NCBI RefSeq assembly: GCF_019396355.1
Contig: NZ_JAHKRK010000004.1
Location: 31,215 to 95,214, forward strand
DNA length: 64,000 nucleotides
Direction of reading: 5' to 3'
Origin: Pseudonocardia nigra
GTDB lineage: Bacteria > Actinomycetota > Actinomycetes > Mycobacteriales > Pseudonocardiaceae
In this document: piece after piece, positions 52,847 to 61,310 of the stretch
Layout: every line of letters starts with the position of its first letter
Position numbering within the stretch: position 1 is the first letter of the stretch
Translations under genes and position numbers: made by a program
Notes under the pieces: model-generated
Seen by the model: the letters and a program-made list of their open reading frames with translations, nothing else
Told to the model about the DNA's origin: nothing
The model's database searches: none

Positions 52847-54400
52847 CTAGGGCGCGGGCTCATCCGGCACGGTCGGCTCCCCCTGGGCGGGCGGCTCCTG
52901 CGGCGCGGCGGGCTCCTGCGGCGCGAACGGCGTGCCCGGCGGGGCGAAACCGCGCGCTGCGTCGTCGACGACCAGCACCCAGTCCGGGCCGTCGTCGCCC
53001 TTCTCCGTCTCGGGTGGGAAGAACTCCACCGACTCCTCCCGCGGCACCGAGCCCGCGTCGATCGCCTCGCCCGTGCGCGGGTCGTACCACCATGCGCGCA
53101 GATCCGAGCCGGACAGGACGCTCGTGTCCACGTCGAACTCGCGGCCGGCGGCCGTGTAGACCATCAGGTAGGAGCCCTCCTCGTCGCGCGTGGCGCGGAT
53201 GCTCTCGGCGCCGAGATCCGTGACGTCCGAGGTGAGGACCTCCTGGTCCGGGACGCGCGTGAGGTACGGGCGGGACTCCATCAACGCCCGCAGGTGCTGC
53301 ATCTGCCCGCCTGCCGGGAAGTCGAGGGCGTCGGTCCAGCTGCCGCGGGCCCCGAGCTGCGCACGCGCCCCCTCCTCCAGGAACTGCCACACCGCGTGGT
53401 GGCCGTACGTGTGGCCCGCCGCGCCGCCGAACACGCTCCAGTAGGCGTTGCGCCGCACGTCCTCGTCCGTGGAGAAGCCGTCCTCGGGCTTCCAGCAGAT
53501 GGGGTGGTCCTCGTAGATGGACTCACCGTCCAGGAACGGCTTCGGCGGCCGCTCCGAGAAATTGCCGTCGATGAGTCCGAACAGGTTGTTCCAGCGCCGG
53601 CAATGGCCGCCCTGGAGCATGTTGAACGACAGCCATTCGTCGTCGTGGAACCAGGTCGCCGACGTCTGGTCGCCCCGCGGATGGTAGGTCATCAGCAGGT
53701 CGGTGTAGTCGACGGAACCGTTCGCGCCGACGGCCACGCCCTCCGCGAGGTCGCGCCAGACGTCCTCCACCCCGTCGGCCGGGGAGTCGCCGCCCATCAC
53801 CCACACGACGTCGTCGCCGTAGCGTTCCCCGAGGAACTCGCCGTACTCCTTGGCGTTCTTGGTCGTGACGAGGCTGCCGGCCTGCTTGTCGGCCCACGCC
53901 GGCAGCAGCGCGATCCGCATCCCGCGCTGCGCGGCGGCGTCGACGACGAAGTCGACGTGGTCCCAGAAGTCGTACTGCTCGTCGTCGCCGGGATCGGCGC
54001 CCTCGGTGACGGCGGGCGTCATCCCTCCGTCGAGCGGGTCGTCCCCGTACGGGTTGGGGCCCGGACCCCCGGCCTGCGGGAAGACCCCGACGGCCTGGAT
54101 CACGTTGAACCCCTGCTCGGCCCGGGCGTCGAGATAGCGCTCGACCTCGTCCCGGTCCAGGTTGACGAACAGGCTCCACGCGGTGTCGGCCAGCCAGAAG
54201 AACGGCCTGCCGTTCTCCCGCACGAAGTACCGGCCGTTCTCGCTGACGTGCAACGGGCCGAGCGGATCGGCCTGCTGGGCCGCGACGGCACGCGTCGCGT
54301 CGACCGGGTGCGCCGTGGCCGGGAGCACGACCGCCGCCGCGACCGCCGCGGCGACCAGTCCGCGCGTACCGGCCCGGACCGATGTGGCGAGTTGTCCCAT
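52847..54400 (-). CDS. Secreted DUF4038-type glycoside hydrolase
   Basis: 517 residues from ATG 54400. Signal peptide (about 1-35), then a TIM-barrel DUF4038 domain beginning HVSENGRYFVRENGRPFFWLADTAWSLF, with GMRIALLPAWADK, VVWVMGGDSP and FLDGESIYED supplying probable catalytic acids (Asp/Glu). A C-terminal beta domain of the putative collagen-binding type follows (WWYDPRTGEAIDAG ... VLVVDDAARGFAPPGTPF), then a Pro-rich tail. DUF4038 proteins include apiosidases (GH140), so a plant or cell-wall glycan substrate is likely. Served by a good promoter at 54511-54539. Confidence 0.85.
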   Translation of the reverse strand: MGQLATSVRAGTRGLVAAAVAAAVVLPATAHPVDATRAVAAQQADPLGPLHVSENGRYFVRENGRPFFWLADTAWSLFVNLDRDEVERYLDARAEQGFNVIQAVGVFPQAGGPGPNPYGDDPLDGGMTPAVTEGADPGDDEQYDFWDHVDFVVDAAAQRGMRIALLPAWADKQAGSLVTTKNAKEYGEFLGERYGDDVVWVMGGDSPADGVEDVWRDLAEGVAVGANGSVDYTDLLMTYHPRGDQTSATWFHDDEWLSFNMLQGGHCRRWNNLFGLIDGNFSERPPKPFLDGESIYEDHPICWKPEDGFSTDEDVRRNAYWSVFGGAAGHTYGHHAVWQFLEEGARAQLGARGSWTDALDFPAGGQMQHLRALMESRPYLTRVPDQEVLTSDVTDLGAESIRATRDEEGSYLMVYTAAGREFDVDTSVLSGSDLRAWWYDPRTGEAIDAGSVPREESVEFFPPETEKGDDGPDWVLVVDDAARGFAPPGTPFAPQEPAAPQEPPAQGEPTVPDEPAP

Positions 54401-54510
54401 GGCGTGCGCCCTCTCATCCGTGACGACGGCGTCCGCGACCAGTCGGAAGGGCCCCGACGGATACTCCCGGAAAATGCGCCGATTCCGTTCCCGGCGAATT
54501 TGCGTGATCA

Positions 54511-54539
54511 ACAGTAGGTGCCCGAATTTGCCGGGTCAA
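54511..54539 (-). promoter_or_regulatory. Promoter of the DUF4038 glycosidase gene
   Basis: Minus-strand TTGACC (54539-54534), 17-base spacer, TACTGT (54516-54511), about 111 bases before the glycosidase ATG. The surrounding 54,470-54,560 stretch is clearly A/T-richer than its neighbours. The rest of the 54401-54780 gap shows nothing further apart from the upstream region of the patatin gene. Confidence 0.65.
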
Positions 54540-54780
54540 TTGCCACCTTCGGGTACGCGGAGTGAGTGCGGGTGAACCCCGTGCGACGGTATTCAAGACT
54601 CGATCGAGCGAATTCCCGGCGCGCCTCCGTGCCGTTCGCGACCACGCAGTGTCCGGCTCGTTCCCGACATCCCGGTGGTGTCGCCCGGACGGGAAGGGCG
54701 GATCCGTGCGGAACCGGGTCACCCGGGGCCGTGGCCGACCGTGGTCGGGAGCACTGCGCACCGACCGGGAGAATCGAGGC

Positions 54781-55770
54781 GTGACAGCACTCCCGGAGCC
54801 CGTACCCGACGCCGCTCCCGCGCTCCCCGGCGACGACGAGGTCCTCCGTGCGCTGCTGCGCAGGAGGGACGGCGACGGTCGGGCCGACGGGCACCGGATC
54901 GCCCTGGTCGTGGGCGGCGGCGGCATGCGCGGGGCGTACTCGGGCGGCATGGTCCACGCGCTCCAGGACGCCGGGCTCGCCGACTGCTTCGACGTGGTCT
55001 ACGGCAGTTCGGCGGGCGCGTACGTCGGCGCGGGGCTGCTGCTGGGGGACGGTCGCGGCTCGGCGCGCATCTTCGTCGAGGACATGACCTGTCGGGCGTT
55101 CATCGACCCGCGGCGGCTGGGCACCGGCAGGCCGATGGTGTCGCTGGACCACCTGCTCGACCACATCCTCGCCGTCGCAAAACCGCTGCCGTGGGAGCGG
55201 CTGCGCGACTCGCCCATCCCCTTGCGGGTGGTCGCCACGGCAGCGGACGACCTGCAGCCGCACGTGCTCGAGCCCCGGTCCTGTGCCGACTGGAAGCTCG
55301 CCCTGCGCGCGACGGCGTCGATCCCGCTCCTCGCCGGGCCGCCCGTGGAGCTGCACGGGCGGACCTGGATCGACGGTTCGGTGACCGAGCCGCTGCCGGT
55401 GCTGCGGGCCCTGCGCGAGGGCGCCACCCACGTGCTCGCTCTCGTCAACCGCGCAGCGCCCGAACTGCGCCGCGCGGACCCCGGGGCCGGGCCGGCGCGG
55501 TGGGCGCGGGCGTTGGACCGGCTCGCTCCCGGCCTGGGGATGATGGCGCAGGAGACCCACCGGCACGGGCCCGTGCTCGCCGTCCTCGACGACGCCGCGC
55601 ACCCCTCCCGGGACGGGGCCCACCTCCTCGCGCTCATGCCCGCGCAGGACGTCGGCGTCCGCGGCCTCACCACCGACGCCACGCGCGTGGAACGGGCCGC
55701 GCTCGCCGGGTACGCCACCGCCGCGGCGGCCCTGCTCCGCGTGCAGGACGATCACCGGGCCGCGTCGTGA
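54781..55770 (+). CDS. Patatin-like phospholipase
   Basis: 329 residues, GTG start. Oxyanion loop GGGGMRG (45-51), nucleophile Ser77 in GSSAG, catalytic dyad Asp198 in DGS. Lipid acyl hydrolase of the RssA/patatin class, cytoplasmic or membrane-peripheral. The frame is open further upstream without a start signal. Followed 42 bases later by a flavoprotein gene on the same strand. Confidence 0.9.
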   Translation: MTALPEPVPDAAPALPGDDEVLRALLRRRDGDGRADGHRIALVVGGGGMRGAYSGGMVHALQDAGLADCFDVVYGSSAGAYVGAGLLLGDGRGSARIFVEDMTCRAFIDPRRLGTGRPMVSLDHLLDHILAVAKPLPWERLRDSPIPLRVVATAADDLQPHVLEPRSCADWKLALRATASIPLLAGPPVELHGRTWIDGSVTEPLPVLRALREGATHVLALVNRAAPELRRADPGAGPARWARALDRLAPGLGMMAQETHRHGPVLAVLDDAAHPSRDGAHLLALMPAQDVGVRGLTTDATRVERAALAGYATAAAALLRVQDDHRAAS

Positions 55771-55812
55771 TCGTGTCTTGACCGCACCCACCGCCCGCAC
55801 CAGGGTGGCCGG

Positions 55813-57480
55813 ATGGACGCCGATGTCATCGTGGTGGGGGCCGGGCTCGCGGGCCTGGTGGCGACGGCCGAGCTGGCCGACGCTGGCAAGCAGGTGCTGC
55901 TGCTCGACCAGGAACCCGAGACGAACCTCGGCGGGCAGGCCTTCTGGTCGTTCGGCGGGCTGTTCCTCGTCGACTCGCCCGAGCAGCGGCGGATGGGCAT
56001 CCGCGACTCCCACGACCTGGCGATGCAGGACTGGCTCGGCAGCGCGGGCTTCGACCGCGGCGTGGACGACCCGGCGGGCGAGGACTTCTGGGCCCGCCAA
56101 TGGGCCACCGCCTACCTGGACTTCGCCGCCGGCGAGAAGCGCGCGTGGCTGCACGGGATGGGCGTGCGCTGGTTCCCCGTGGTCGGCTGGGCCGAGCGCG
56201 GCGGCTACCTCGCCGACGGGCACGGCAACTCGGTGCCACGGTTCCACGTCACCTGGGGCACGGGGCCGGGACTGGTCGCGCCGTTCGAACGGCGGGTGCG
56301 CGACGCGGTCGGGCGCGGGCTCGTCGAGCTGCGGTTCCGGCACCGGGTGGACGGCCTGACGGTCACCGACTCCCGCGTCGACGGCGTCCGTGGCGCCGTG
56401 CTCGAGCCGAGCACCGCGGAGCGCGGCACGGCCAGCTCACGCACGGAGGTCGCGGAGTTCACGCTGCACGCCCAGGCCGTGGTCGTCACGTCCGGCGGGA
56501 TCGGGTCCGACCACGACCTCGTCCGCGCCAACTGGCCGTCGCGGCTCGGCACTGCCCCGAGGCACATGATCTCCGGGGTGCCCGAGCACGTCGACGGCCG
56601 GATGCTCGCGATCAGCGAGGCGGCGGGCGGCCGGCTCGTCAACCGCGACCGGATGTGGCACTACACGGAGGGCGTCAAGAACTGGGACCCGATCTGGGCC
56701 CGGCACGGCATCCGGATCCTGGCCGCACCCTCGTCGATGTGGTTCGACGCCCGCGGCAGGCGGTTCCCGGCGCCGAACTTCCCCAGCTTCGACACGCTCG
56801 GCACGCTGAAGGCGATCGCCGACACCGGTTACGACCACTCCTGGCTGGTGCTCACCCAGAAGATCATCGAGAAGGAGTTCGCGCTCTCGGGGTCGGAGCA
56901 GAACCCGGACCTGACCGCGAAGGACGTCCGGGCGACGTTCGGGCGGATCCGGCCCGGCGCCCCGGCCCCGGTGGAGGCGTTCAAGAACAAGGGCGAGGAC
57001 TTCGTCGTGGCCGACACGCTCGCCGAGCTCGTGGCCGGCATGAACCGGCTGGTCCCCGACCCGGCGATCGACGTGGCCGACCTGCGGCGCCAGATCGTCG
57101 CGCGCGACCGCGAGCTGGACAACCCGTTCACCAAGGACCTGCAGGTCGCCGCGATCCACAACGCCCGGCGCTACCGGGGCGACCGGCTCTCGCGCGTCGC
57201 GACGCCGCACAAGATCCTCGACCCGAAGGCGGGGCCGCTCATCGCCGTGCGCCTGCACGTCCTCACCCGCAAGACGCTCGGCGGGCTGCAGACCGACCTG
57301 TCCTGCCGCGTCCTGCAGGCCGACGGCACCCCGTTGCCGGGGCTGTACGCGGCGGGCGAGGTCGCCGGGTTCGGCGGGGGTGGCGTGCACGGCTACCGGT
57401 CGCTGGAGGGGACGTTCCTGGGCGGCTGCGTGTTCTCCGGGCGGCAGGCGGGACGGGTGGTCGCGGCGGCAGTGTCGTGA
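55813..57480 (+). CDS. FAD-binding dehydrogenase (fumarate reductase/KstD superfamily)
   Basis: 555 residues. N-terminal dinucleotide fold VIVVGAGLAGLVATAELADAG, ending with the C-terminal FAD motif GLYAAGEVAGFGGGGVHGYRSLEGTFLGGC. Belongs to the actinobacterial flavoproteins related to 3-ketosteroid dehydrogenase. The substrate is unknown, but steroid-like or lipid oxidation is plausible given the mce/P450 genes. No signal peptide. Ends at a terminator-like hairpin shared with the convergent response regulator. Confidence 0.88.
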   Translation: MDADVIVVGAGLAGLVATAELADAGKQVLLLDQEPETNLGGQAFWSFGGLFLVDSPEQRRMGIRDSHDLAMQDWLGSAGFDRGVDDPAGEDFWARQWATAYLDFAAGEKRAWLHGMGVRWFPVVGWAERGGYLADGHGNSVPRFHVTWGTGPGLVAPFERRVRDAVGRGLVELRFRHRVDGLTVTDSRVDGVRGAVLEPSTAERGTASSRTEVAEFTLHAQAVVVTSGGIGSDHDLVRANWPSRLGTAPRHMISGVPEHVDGRMLAISEAAGGRLVNRDRMWHYTEGVKNWDPIWARHGIRILAAPSSMWFDARGRRFPAPNFPSFDTLGTLKAIADTGYDHSWLVLTQKIIEKEFALSGSEQNPDLTAKDVRATFGRIRPGAPAPVEAFKNKGEDFVVADTLAELVAGMNRLVPDPAIDVADLRRQIVARDRELDNPFTKDLQVAAIHNARRYRGDRLSRVATPHKILDPKAGPLIAVRLHVLTRKTLGGLQTDLSCRVLQADGTPLPGLYAAGEVAGFGGGGVHGYRSLEGTFLGGCVFSGRQAGRVVAAAVS

Positions 57481-57516
57481 CGAACCACTGCTGGTGTAAG
57501 CCCCGACTCGGCTGCG

Positions 57517-57578
57517 CGAGCGGCACGTTCGCGCGATAGGTCTGCTCGAGAGTGCCGTTCGCGCGGGGTGAGCCCCGC
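57517..57578. repeat. Imperfect direct repeats and hairpin between convergent genes
   Basis: CGAGCGGCACGTTCGCGCG (57517-57535) and CGAGAGTGCCGTTCGCGCG (57547-57565) match at 15 of 19 bases with a 30-base period. They are followed by the hairpin GCGGGG-TGAG-CCCCGC (57563-57578), which probably terminates one or both convergent transcripts. Confidence 0.6.
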
Positions 57579-58245
57579 TAGCTCTCTGGTGCCGAACCCG
57601 GCACCACCAGCCCCGTCTCGTAGGCCAGCACCACCAGCTGCGAGCGGTCCCGTGCCCCGAGCTTGCCCAGCAGCCTGCTCACATGGGTGCGGGCGGTGGC
57701 CGGGCTGATGTAGAGGCGGCGGGCGATCTCGTCGTTCGAACGGCCCGCTCCGACCTCGGTGAGCACCTCCCGCTCGCGGGCGGTGAGGTCGGCCAGCCGC
57801 TCGGTGGACAGCATCCGGTGGCCCGCGGCCGCGCTCTCCATCACGCGCCGGGTCACCGACGGCGACAGCAGCGCGTCGCCGCCCGCGACGAGGCGCATGG
57901 CCCGGCGCAGCTCGTCGGGCGGGGTGTCCTTGAGCAGGAACCCGGCGGCATCGGAGCGGATCGCCTCGGCGATGTGGTCGTCGGTGTCGAAGGTCGTCAG
58001 CACGACGACGTGCACGCCGGCCAGCCGCGGGTCGCCGACGATCCGGCGGGTGGCGGCGAGCCCGTCGGTGCCGGGCATCCGGATGTCCATCAGCACGCGT
58101 CTGGGCGTTCCCTGGCGACGACCGCGAACCCCGCCGCGCCGTCGCCCGCCTCGCCGACCACGGTGATGTCGTCGGCGCGTTCGAGCAGGGCCCGCAGGCC
58201 GGCGCGGACGAGGTGCTGGTCGTCCACCAGCGTCACCCGGATCAC
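57578..58245 (-). pseudogene. NarL/LuxR-type response regulator with a one-base frameshift
   Basis: Receiver domain starting IRVTLVDDQHLVRAGLRALLERADDITVVGEAGDG (GTG 58245, overlapping the kinase stop by GTGA). It reaches RERPDAC and a stop at 58,090; the rest, from VLMDIRMPGTDGLAATRRI through the switch lysine (LLKDTPPDEL) to the C-terminal LuxR helix-turn-helix (LTAREREVLTEVGAGRSNDEIARRLYISPATARTH), is in the next frame. Adding one G near 58,097 (GACGCGGTGCTG for GACGCGTGCTG) restores RPDAVLMDIR with the phospho-acceptor Asp. Otherwise intact, 222 residues when corrected. As written the receiver is truncated before its phosphorylation site; pseudogene or sequence error. Confidence 0.85.
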
Positions 58246-59399
58246 TCCTGGCCCCCGAGCGGCAGGACCGCCTCGACGACCCATCCCCGGTCTCCCGGGC
58301 CCGCCTCCAGGCTGCCGCCGAGCAGCACGGCGCGCTCCCGCATCCCGGCGAGCCCGTACCCCTCGGCGGGCCGAACTCCGGGGCGGCCGCGCCCGTCGTC
58401 GTCGACCCGGACGGTCAGCGCGTCGGCGTCCTGGTGCACCGCGACGGTGGCGGTGCGCGCGCGGGTGTGGCGCACGACGTTGGTCAGCGACTCCTGCACG
58501 ATCCGGAACGCCGTGGCGTCGGCGACTGCCGGCAGGTCGGCCGGCACGGCGTCGCTGTCCACCCGCACCCGCACCCCGCCGTCGACGGCGGCCTGCACCA
58601 GCCGGTCGAGCTGGTCGAGCCCCGGCACCGGCCCGTCGTCGCCGTCCCCCGGTGCGCGCAGCAGCGTGACGGTGGTGCGCAGCTCGCGCGACGCCCCGCC
58701 CGCCGCCGTGCGGACGGCCGCGAGCGCGTGCCGGGCCGCCGGGAGGTCGGGCCCGTCGTCCTCCAGCGCCTCGCGCGCGACGTCGGTGTGCAGCGTGACG
58801 ACCGACAGCGTGTGGGCCAGCACGTCGTGCAGCTCCCTGGCGATCCGCAGCCGTTCCTGCTCCACCCGGCGGCTCGCCTCCCGCTCCCGTTCTGCCGCCG
58901 CCGCAGCGGCCTGCCTGCGCAGCTCGGCCCGCCAGCCGCGACGGGACCGCACGCCGTCGCCGAGCGCGATCACGGCGGCCATCAGCCCGGCGCTGGACGC
59001 GAGCTCGTAGCCGAACAGGAGCGCCAGGTCGTCGCCCTCGCGGACCCGGAACACGACGGAGACGGTGAGCAGCGCCGCGGCGGTGCCCACGGCCCAGCAC
59101 GCCCGCCCGTGCTCGGCCGCCGAGTACAGGGCCGCCGCCACCGGCACGGCCAACCCGATGGCCGGGTGCCCGAGCGCGTAGTACCCGATCAGCAGGGCGG
59201 CCGTGGCGAGCAGCGTGACCACGGGCCGCCGCCTGCGCACGAGCATCAGCGCACCGAAGCCCAGCACGAGCAGGTACGCCGACGGGCCCGGCCGGCGGTC
59301 CTCGAGATCGGCGGCGACGGCGACGCCCACGACCACCACGACGAGCAGCCCGAGACCCAGGTCCACGGCGAGCGCCCGGGAGCGGTACGACTGATCCAC
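58242..59399 (-). CDS. Two-component sensor histidine kinase (HisKA_3 type)
   Basis: 385 residues from GTG 59399 (MDQSYRSRALAV); starts up to 59459 are possible and no strong ribosome-binding site decides. Four or five N-terminal membrane helices are followed by the dimerisation/phosphoacceptor motif RIARELHDVLAHTLSVV (the His) and an HATPase domain with VRHTRARTATV and DDDGRGRPG...GYGLAGMRERA. NarX/DesK-like architecture, cognate partner of the adjacent response regulator. Signal unknown. Confidence 0.9.
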   Translation of the reverse strand: MDQSYRSRALAVDLGLGLLVVVVVGVAVAADLEDRRPGPSAYLLVLGFGALMLVRRRRPVVTLLATAALLIGYYALGHPAIGLAVPVAAALYSAAEHGRACWAVGTAAALLTVSVVFRVREGDDLALLFGYELASSAGLMAAVIALGDGVRSRRGWRAELRRQAAAAAAEREREASRRVEQERLRIARELHDVLAHTLSVVTLHTDVAREALEDDGPDLPAARHALAAVRTAAGGASRELRTTVTLLRAPGDGDDGPVPGLDQLDRLVQAAVDGGVRVRVDSDAVPADLPAVADATAFRIVQESLTNVVRHTRARTATVAVHQDADALTVRVDDDGRGRPGVRPAEGYGLAGMRERAVLLGGSLEAGPGDRGWVVEAVLPLGGQE

Positions 59400-59586
59400 G
59401 ACGCGGAGCCTAGAGGCGGCGTCGGCGCAGCTCAGCCCCATCGCGGCGATTGTCGACACCGGACGTACGCCCCGGCGGCGCGCTACGTCAGGGCGCGCAG
59501 CGAGGACGAGCGCCGCGACCGACGCCCCGCGCCGCCGACCTTCCTAGCGTCGGTCCCGTTCCCGTTCCCGACCTCGAGGAGGACTC

Positions 59587-59799
59587 GTGAAGATGCTCGG
59601 AGCCGTGCTGATCGGCATCGTCGGCGGCGCCCTGACCGGGTTCGCGCTGAGCGAGCTGATCGGCATCGTCGGGTTGTTGATGTTCGACCGGCCGATCGGC
59701 CTGCCGTACCTGCCGATCGTGCTCGGCGTGGCGGGCGGCGTGCTGGCGGGCGTCGTCGTCCAGCGCCAGGACCGCCGCGACGACCGGGAGCTGCGATGA
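59587..59799 (+). CDS. DUF5957-like small membrane protein
   Basis: 70 residues, two membrane helices (MLGAVLIGIVGGALTGFALSELIGIVG and LPYLPIVLGVAGGVLAGVVV) with the FDRPIG loop between them. Resembles the small DUF5957 membrane proteins of Actinobacteria. Its stop codon overlaps the ATG of the first repeat ORF (ATGA at 59796), beginning a chain of four coupled frames. Confidence 0.75.
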   Translation: MKMLGAVLIGIVGGALTGFALSELIGIVGLLMFDRPIGLPYLPIVLGVAGGVLAGVVVQRQDRRDDRELR

Positions 59800-59876
59800 G
59801 CGAGCGTCAGCGAGCGAATCATCAACACAGCGCCCGCGCGAAGCGCCGCCCGAGCGCCAGCGAGGGCGAGCGATGA
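59796..59876 (+). CDS. 26-residue basic peptide ORF, repeat copy A
   Basis: ATG at 59796, TGA at 59874-59876. The peptide starts MSERQRANHQHSARAKRRPS and ends ASEGER; rich in Arg, Ser, Ala. GGGAG lies five bases upstream. Both ends overlap neighbours by ATGA. Encoded by the first unit of a 77-bp tandem duplication. Translation is suggested only by the coupled architecture and ribosome-binding sites; it could also be a non-coding repeat that happens to be open. Confidence 0.45.
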   Translation: MSERQRANHQHSARAKRRPSASEGER

Positions 59877-59949
59877 GCGAGCGTCAGCGAGCGAATCATC
59901 AACACAGCGCCCGCGCGAAGCGCCGCCCGAGCGCCAGCGAGGGGGAGCG
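59796..59949 (+). repeat. 77-bp tandem duplication
   Basis: Units 59796-59872 and 59873-59949 differ at one base. Because 77 is one less than a multiple of three, each unit ends with its own ribosome-binding site and hands over to the next ATG in a new frame through ATGA. The unit is rich in GCGAGCG/GCGCCAGCGAGG motifs and includes the A/T-richer AATCATCAACACAGC. Confidence 0.95.
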
Positions 59950-59953
59950 ATGA
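59873..59953 (+). CDS. 26-residue basic peptide ORF, repeat copy B
   Basis: Same peptide as copy A, encoded by the second 77-bp unit. The single difference between the units (GGC to GGG in the Gly codon) is synonymous. GAGGG lies six bases before its ATG; its stop overlaps the ATG of the downstream membrane-protein gene at 59950. Translation not proven. Confidence 0.45.
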   Translation: MSERQRANHQHSARAKRRPSASEGER

Positions 59954-60459
59954 GTGGGCCCGTCCCCGCCGTAGTGGTCACGGTCGCCTTCGCCTGGGTG
60001 GCGACGTTCGCGTTCGGCGCGCTCGTGGTGGAGACGCTGCTGCTCTACCCGAACATCTTCGCCGACGTGCCGCGGTCGCTGGTCGACTCGCTCGAGTTCA
60101 TGGCGGTGACGGCCCCGAGCGACGTGCTACCTCCGCTCGGGATGGCCACCGTGGTCACGGCGGTCGCCGCCGTCGCGCTGACGCTGCGGGCGCCCGCGGT
60201 GCGGCTCTGGACGGCCGGTGCTTCGCTCACGCTGCTGGTCGGCGAGTTCCTGTTCTCCGCCGTCTGGTTCTGGCCCCGGAACACGATCATGTTCATCGAG
60301 GGGCCCGCCGTGCACGCCGCCGCCTACCTGCAGCAGGTCGCCGCCGAGTTCCAGGCCGGCCATTGGGTGCGGGTGGCGATGGGCGCGGCCACCGCCGTGC
60401 TCGCGTTCGTCGGGATGCTCCGGATGCAGCAGGAGCGGGCTGCGGCCGCCGCGCGGTGA
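59950..60459 (+). CDS. Four-helix membrane protein (DUF1772-like)
   Basis: 169 residues with four predicted membrane helices (about 7-28, 60-78, 85-107, 140-157) and a conserved-looking ETLLLYPNIFADVPRSL and FIEGPAVHAAAYLQQ. Similar in outline to the DUF1772/anthrone-oxygenase-like family; that assignment is tentative. Translationally coupled to repeat ORF B. Convergent with the metallo-hydrolase gene, four bases between stops. Confidence 0.7.
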   Translation: MSGPVPAVVVTVAFAWVATFAFGALVVETLLLYPNIFADVPRSLVDSLEFMAVTAPSDVLPPLGMATVVTAVAAVALTLRAPAVRLWTAGASLTLLVGEFLFSAVWFWPRNTIMFIEGPAVHAAAYLQQVAAEFQAGHWVRVAMGAATAVLAFVGMLRMQQERAAAAAR

Positions 60460-60463
60460 GGCG

Positions 60464-61310
60464 TCACCCCGGCAGGCCCGCACCGCTGCTCAGCCTGCGG
60501 TACTCGACGGCATCGTGGGCCGAGAACACCGTGACCTGCGTCCCGTGGTCGTGCACGAGCGTGCGCAACCGGTGCCGGTTGGTTGTCCAGGCGGGCGCGC
60601 CGTTCGGTCTGTACCAGAGCCTCGAAGGCGGCGATGCCCGGCGGGCGACGCGGTCCCGCCGGGTCCATCTGCCCGTGGAAGAAGTACGCGTCCCCGGCGT
60701 GCAGCAGCCATCCGCGCCCGGTGTCGACGGCCACGCCGGCGTGGCCCCTCGTGTGCCCGGCCAGCGGGACGAGCAGGATCTCCGCGGGCAGCCCGGCGAG
60801 CTCCCGCACGGCGGCGAAGCCGAACCACGGCTCGCCGCCCACCTCGTAGGGGCGCCAGCGCGGACCATGCGCGAACTGCACACCGCGGTAGCGGTTGCGC
60901 TCGGCGCGGTCCCGCGGCGACCGCAGCGCCCGCAGCTCGGTGGCGTACACGTGCACCGTGGCCTCCGGGAAGTCGACCAGGCCGCCGACGTGGTCGAGGT
61001 CCAGGTGGGTCAGCACCACGTGCCGGACGTCCCGGGGATCGAACCCCAGCCGCCGCACCTGCTGCACCGCGGTCTCCTCCTCGGTGAGCACCGGGCTCGT
61101 CAGCCGCACGAACCTGCGCCCGAGCCACTCGTCCGGCCGCCGCCCCGCGGGACTGCCCATCCCGGTCTCGACGAGGACCAGGCCTGCCGAGGTCTCCAGC
61201 AGCAGGCAGTGGCACACCATCTCGGCACGCCGGCGGATCCCCGGCCGGCCGTCGATCAGGAAGCCACCTCGCGGTCGCATGGTCCCGCAGTCGAGGTGGT
61301 GGACGCGCAT
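60464..61310 (-). pseudogene. Metallo-beta-lactamase-fold hydrolase (lactonase-like) with a frameshift near the C-terminus
   Basis: ATG 61310 overlaps the TetR stop (TGATG). Dinuclear zinc site complete: THLDLDHVGG (His102, Asp104, Asp106, His107), AGHTRGHAGV and HAGDAYFF, as in AiiA/AttM-type N-acyl homoserine lactonases and related hydrolases. At about 60,580 the frame changes: ARLDNQ should continue HRLRTLVHDHGTQVTVFSAHD, which is found in the next frame down to a stop at 60,464. Removing one C from CAACCGG restores it (281 residues). Most of the enzyme is intact. Without correction the protein would run on in the wrong frame past 60,464. Paired with a TetR regulator. Confidence 0.8.
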
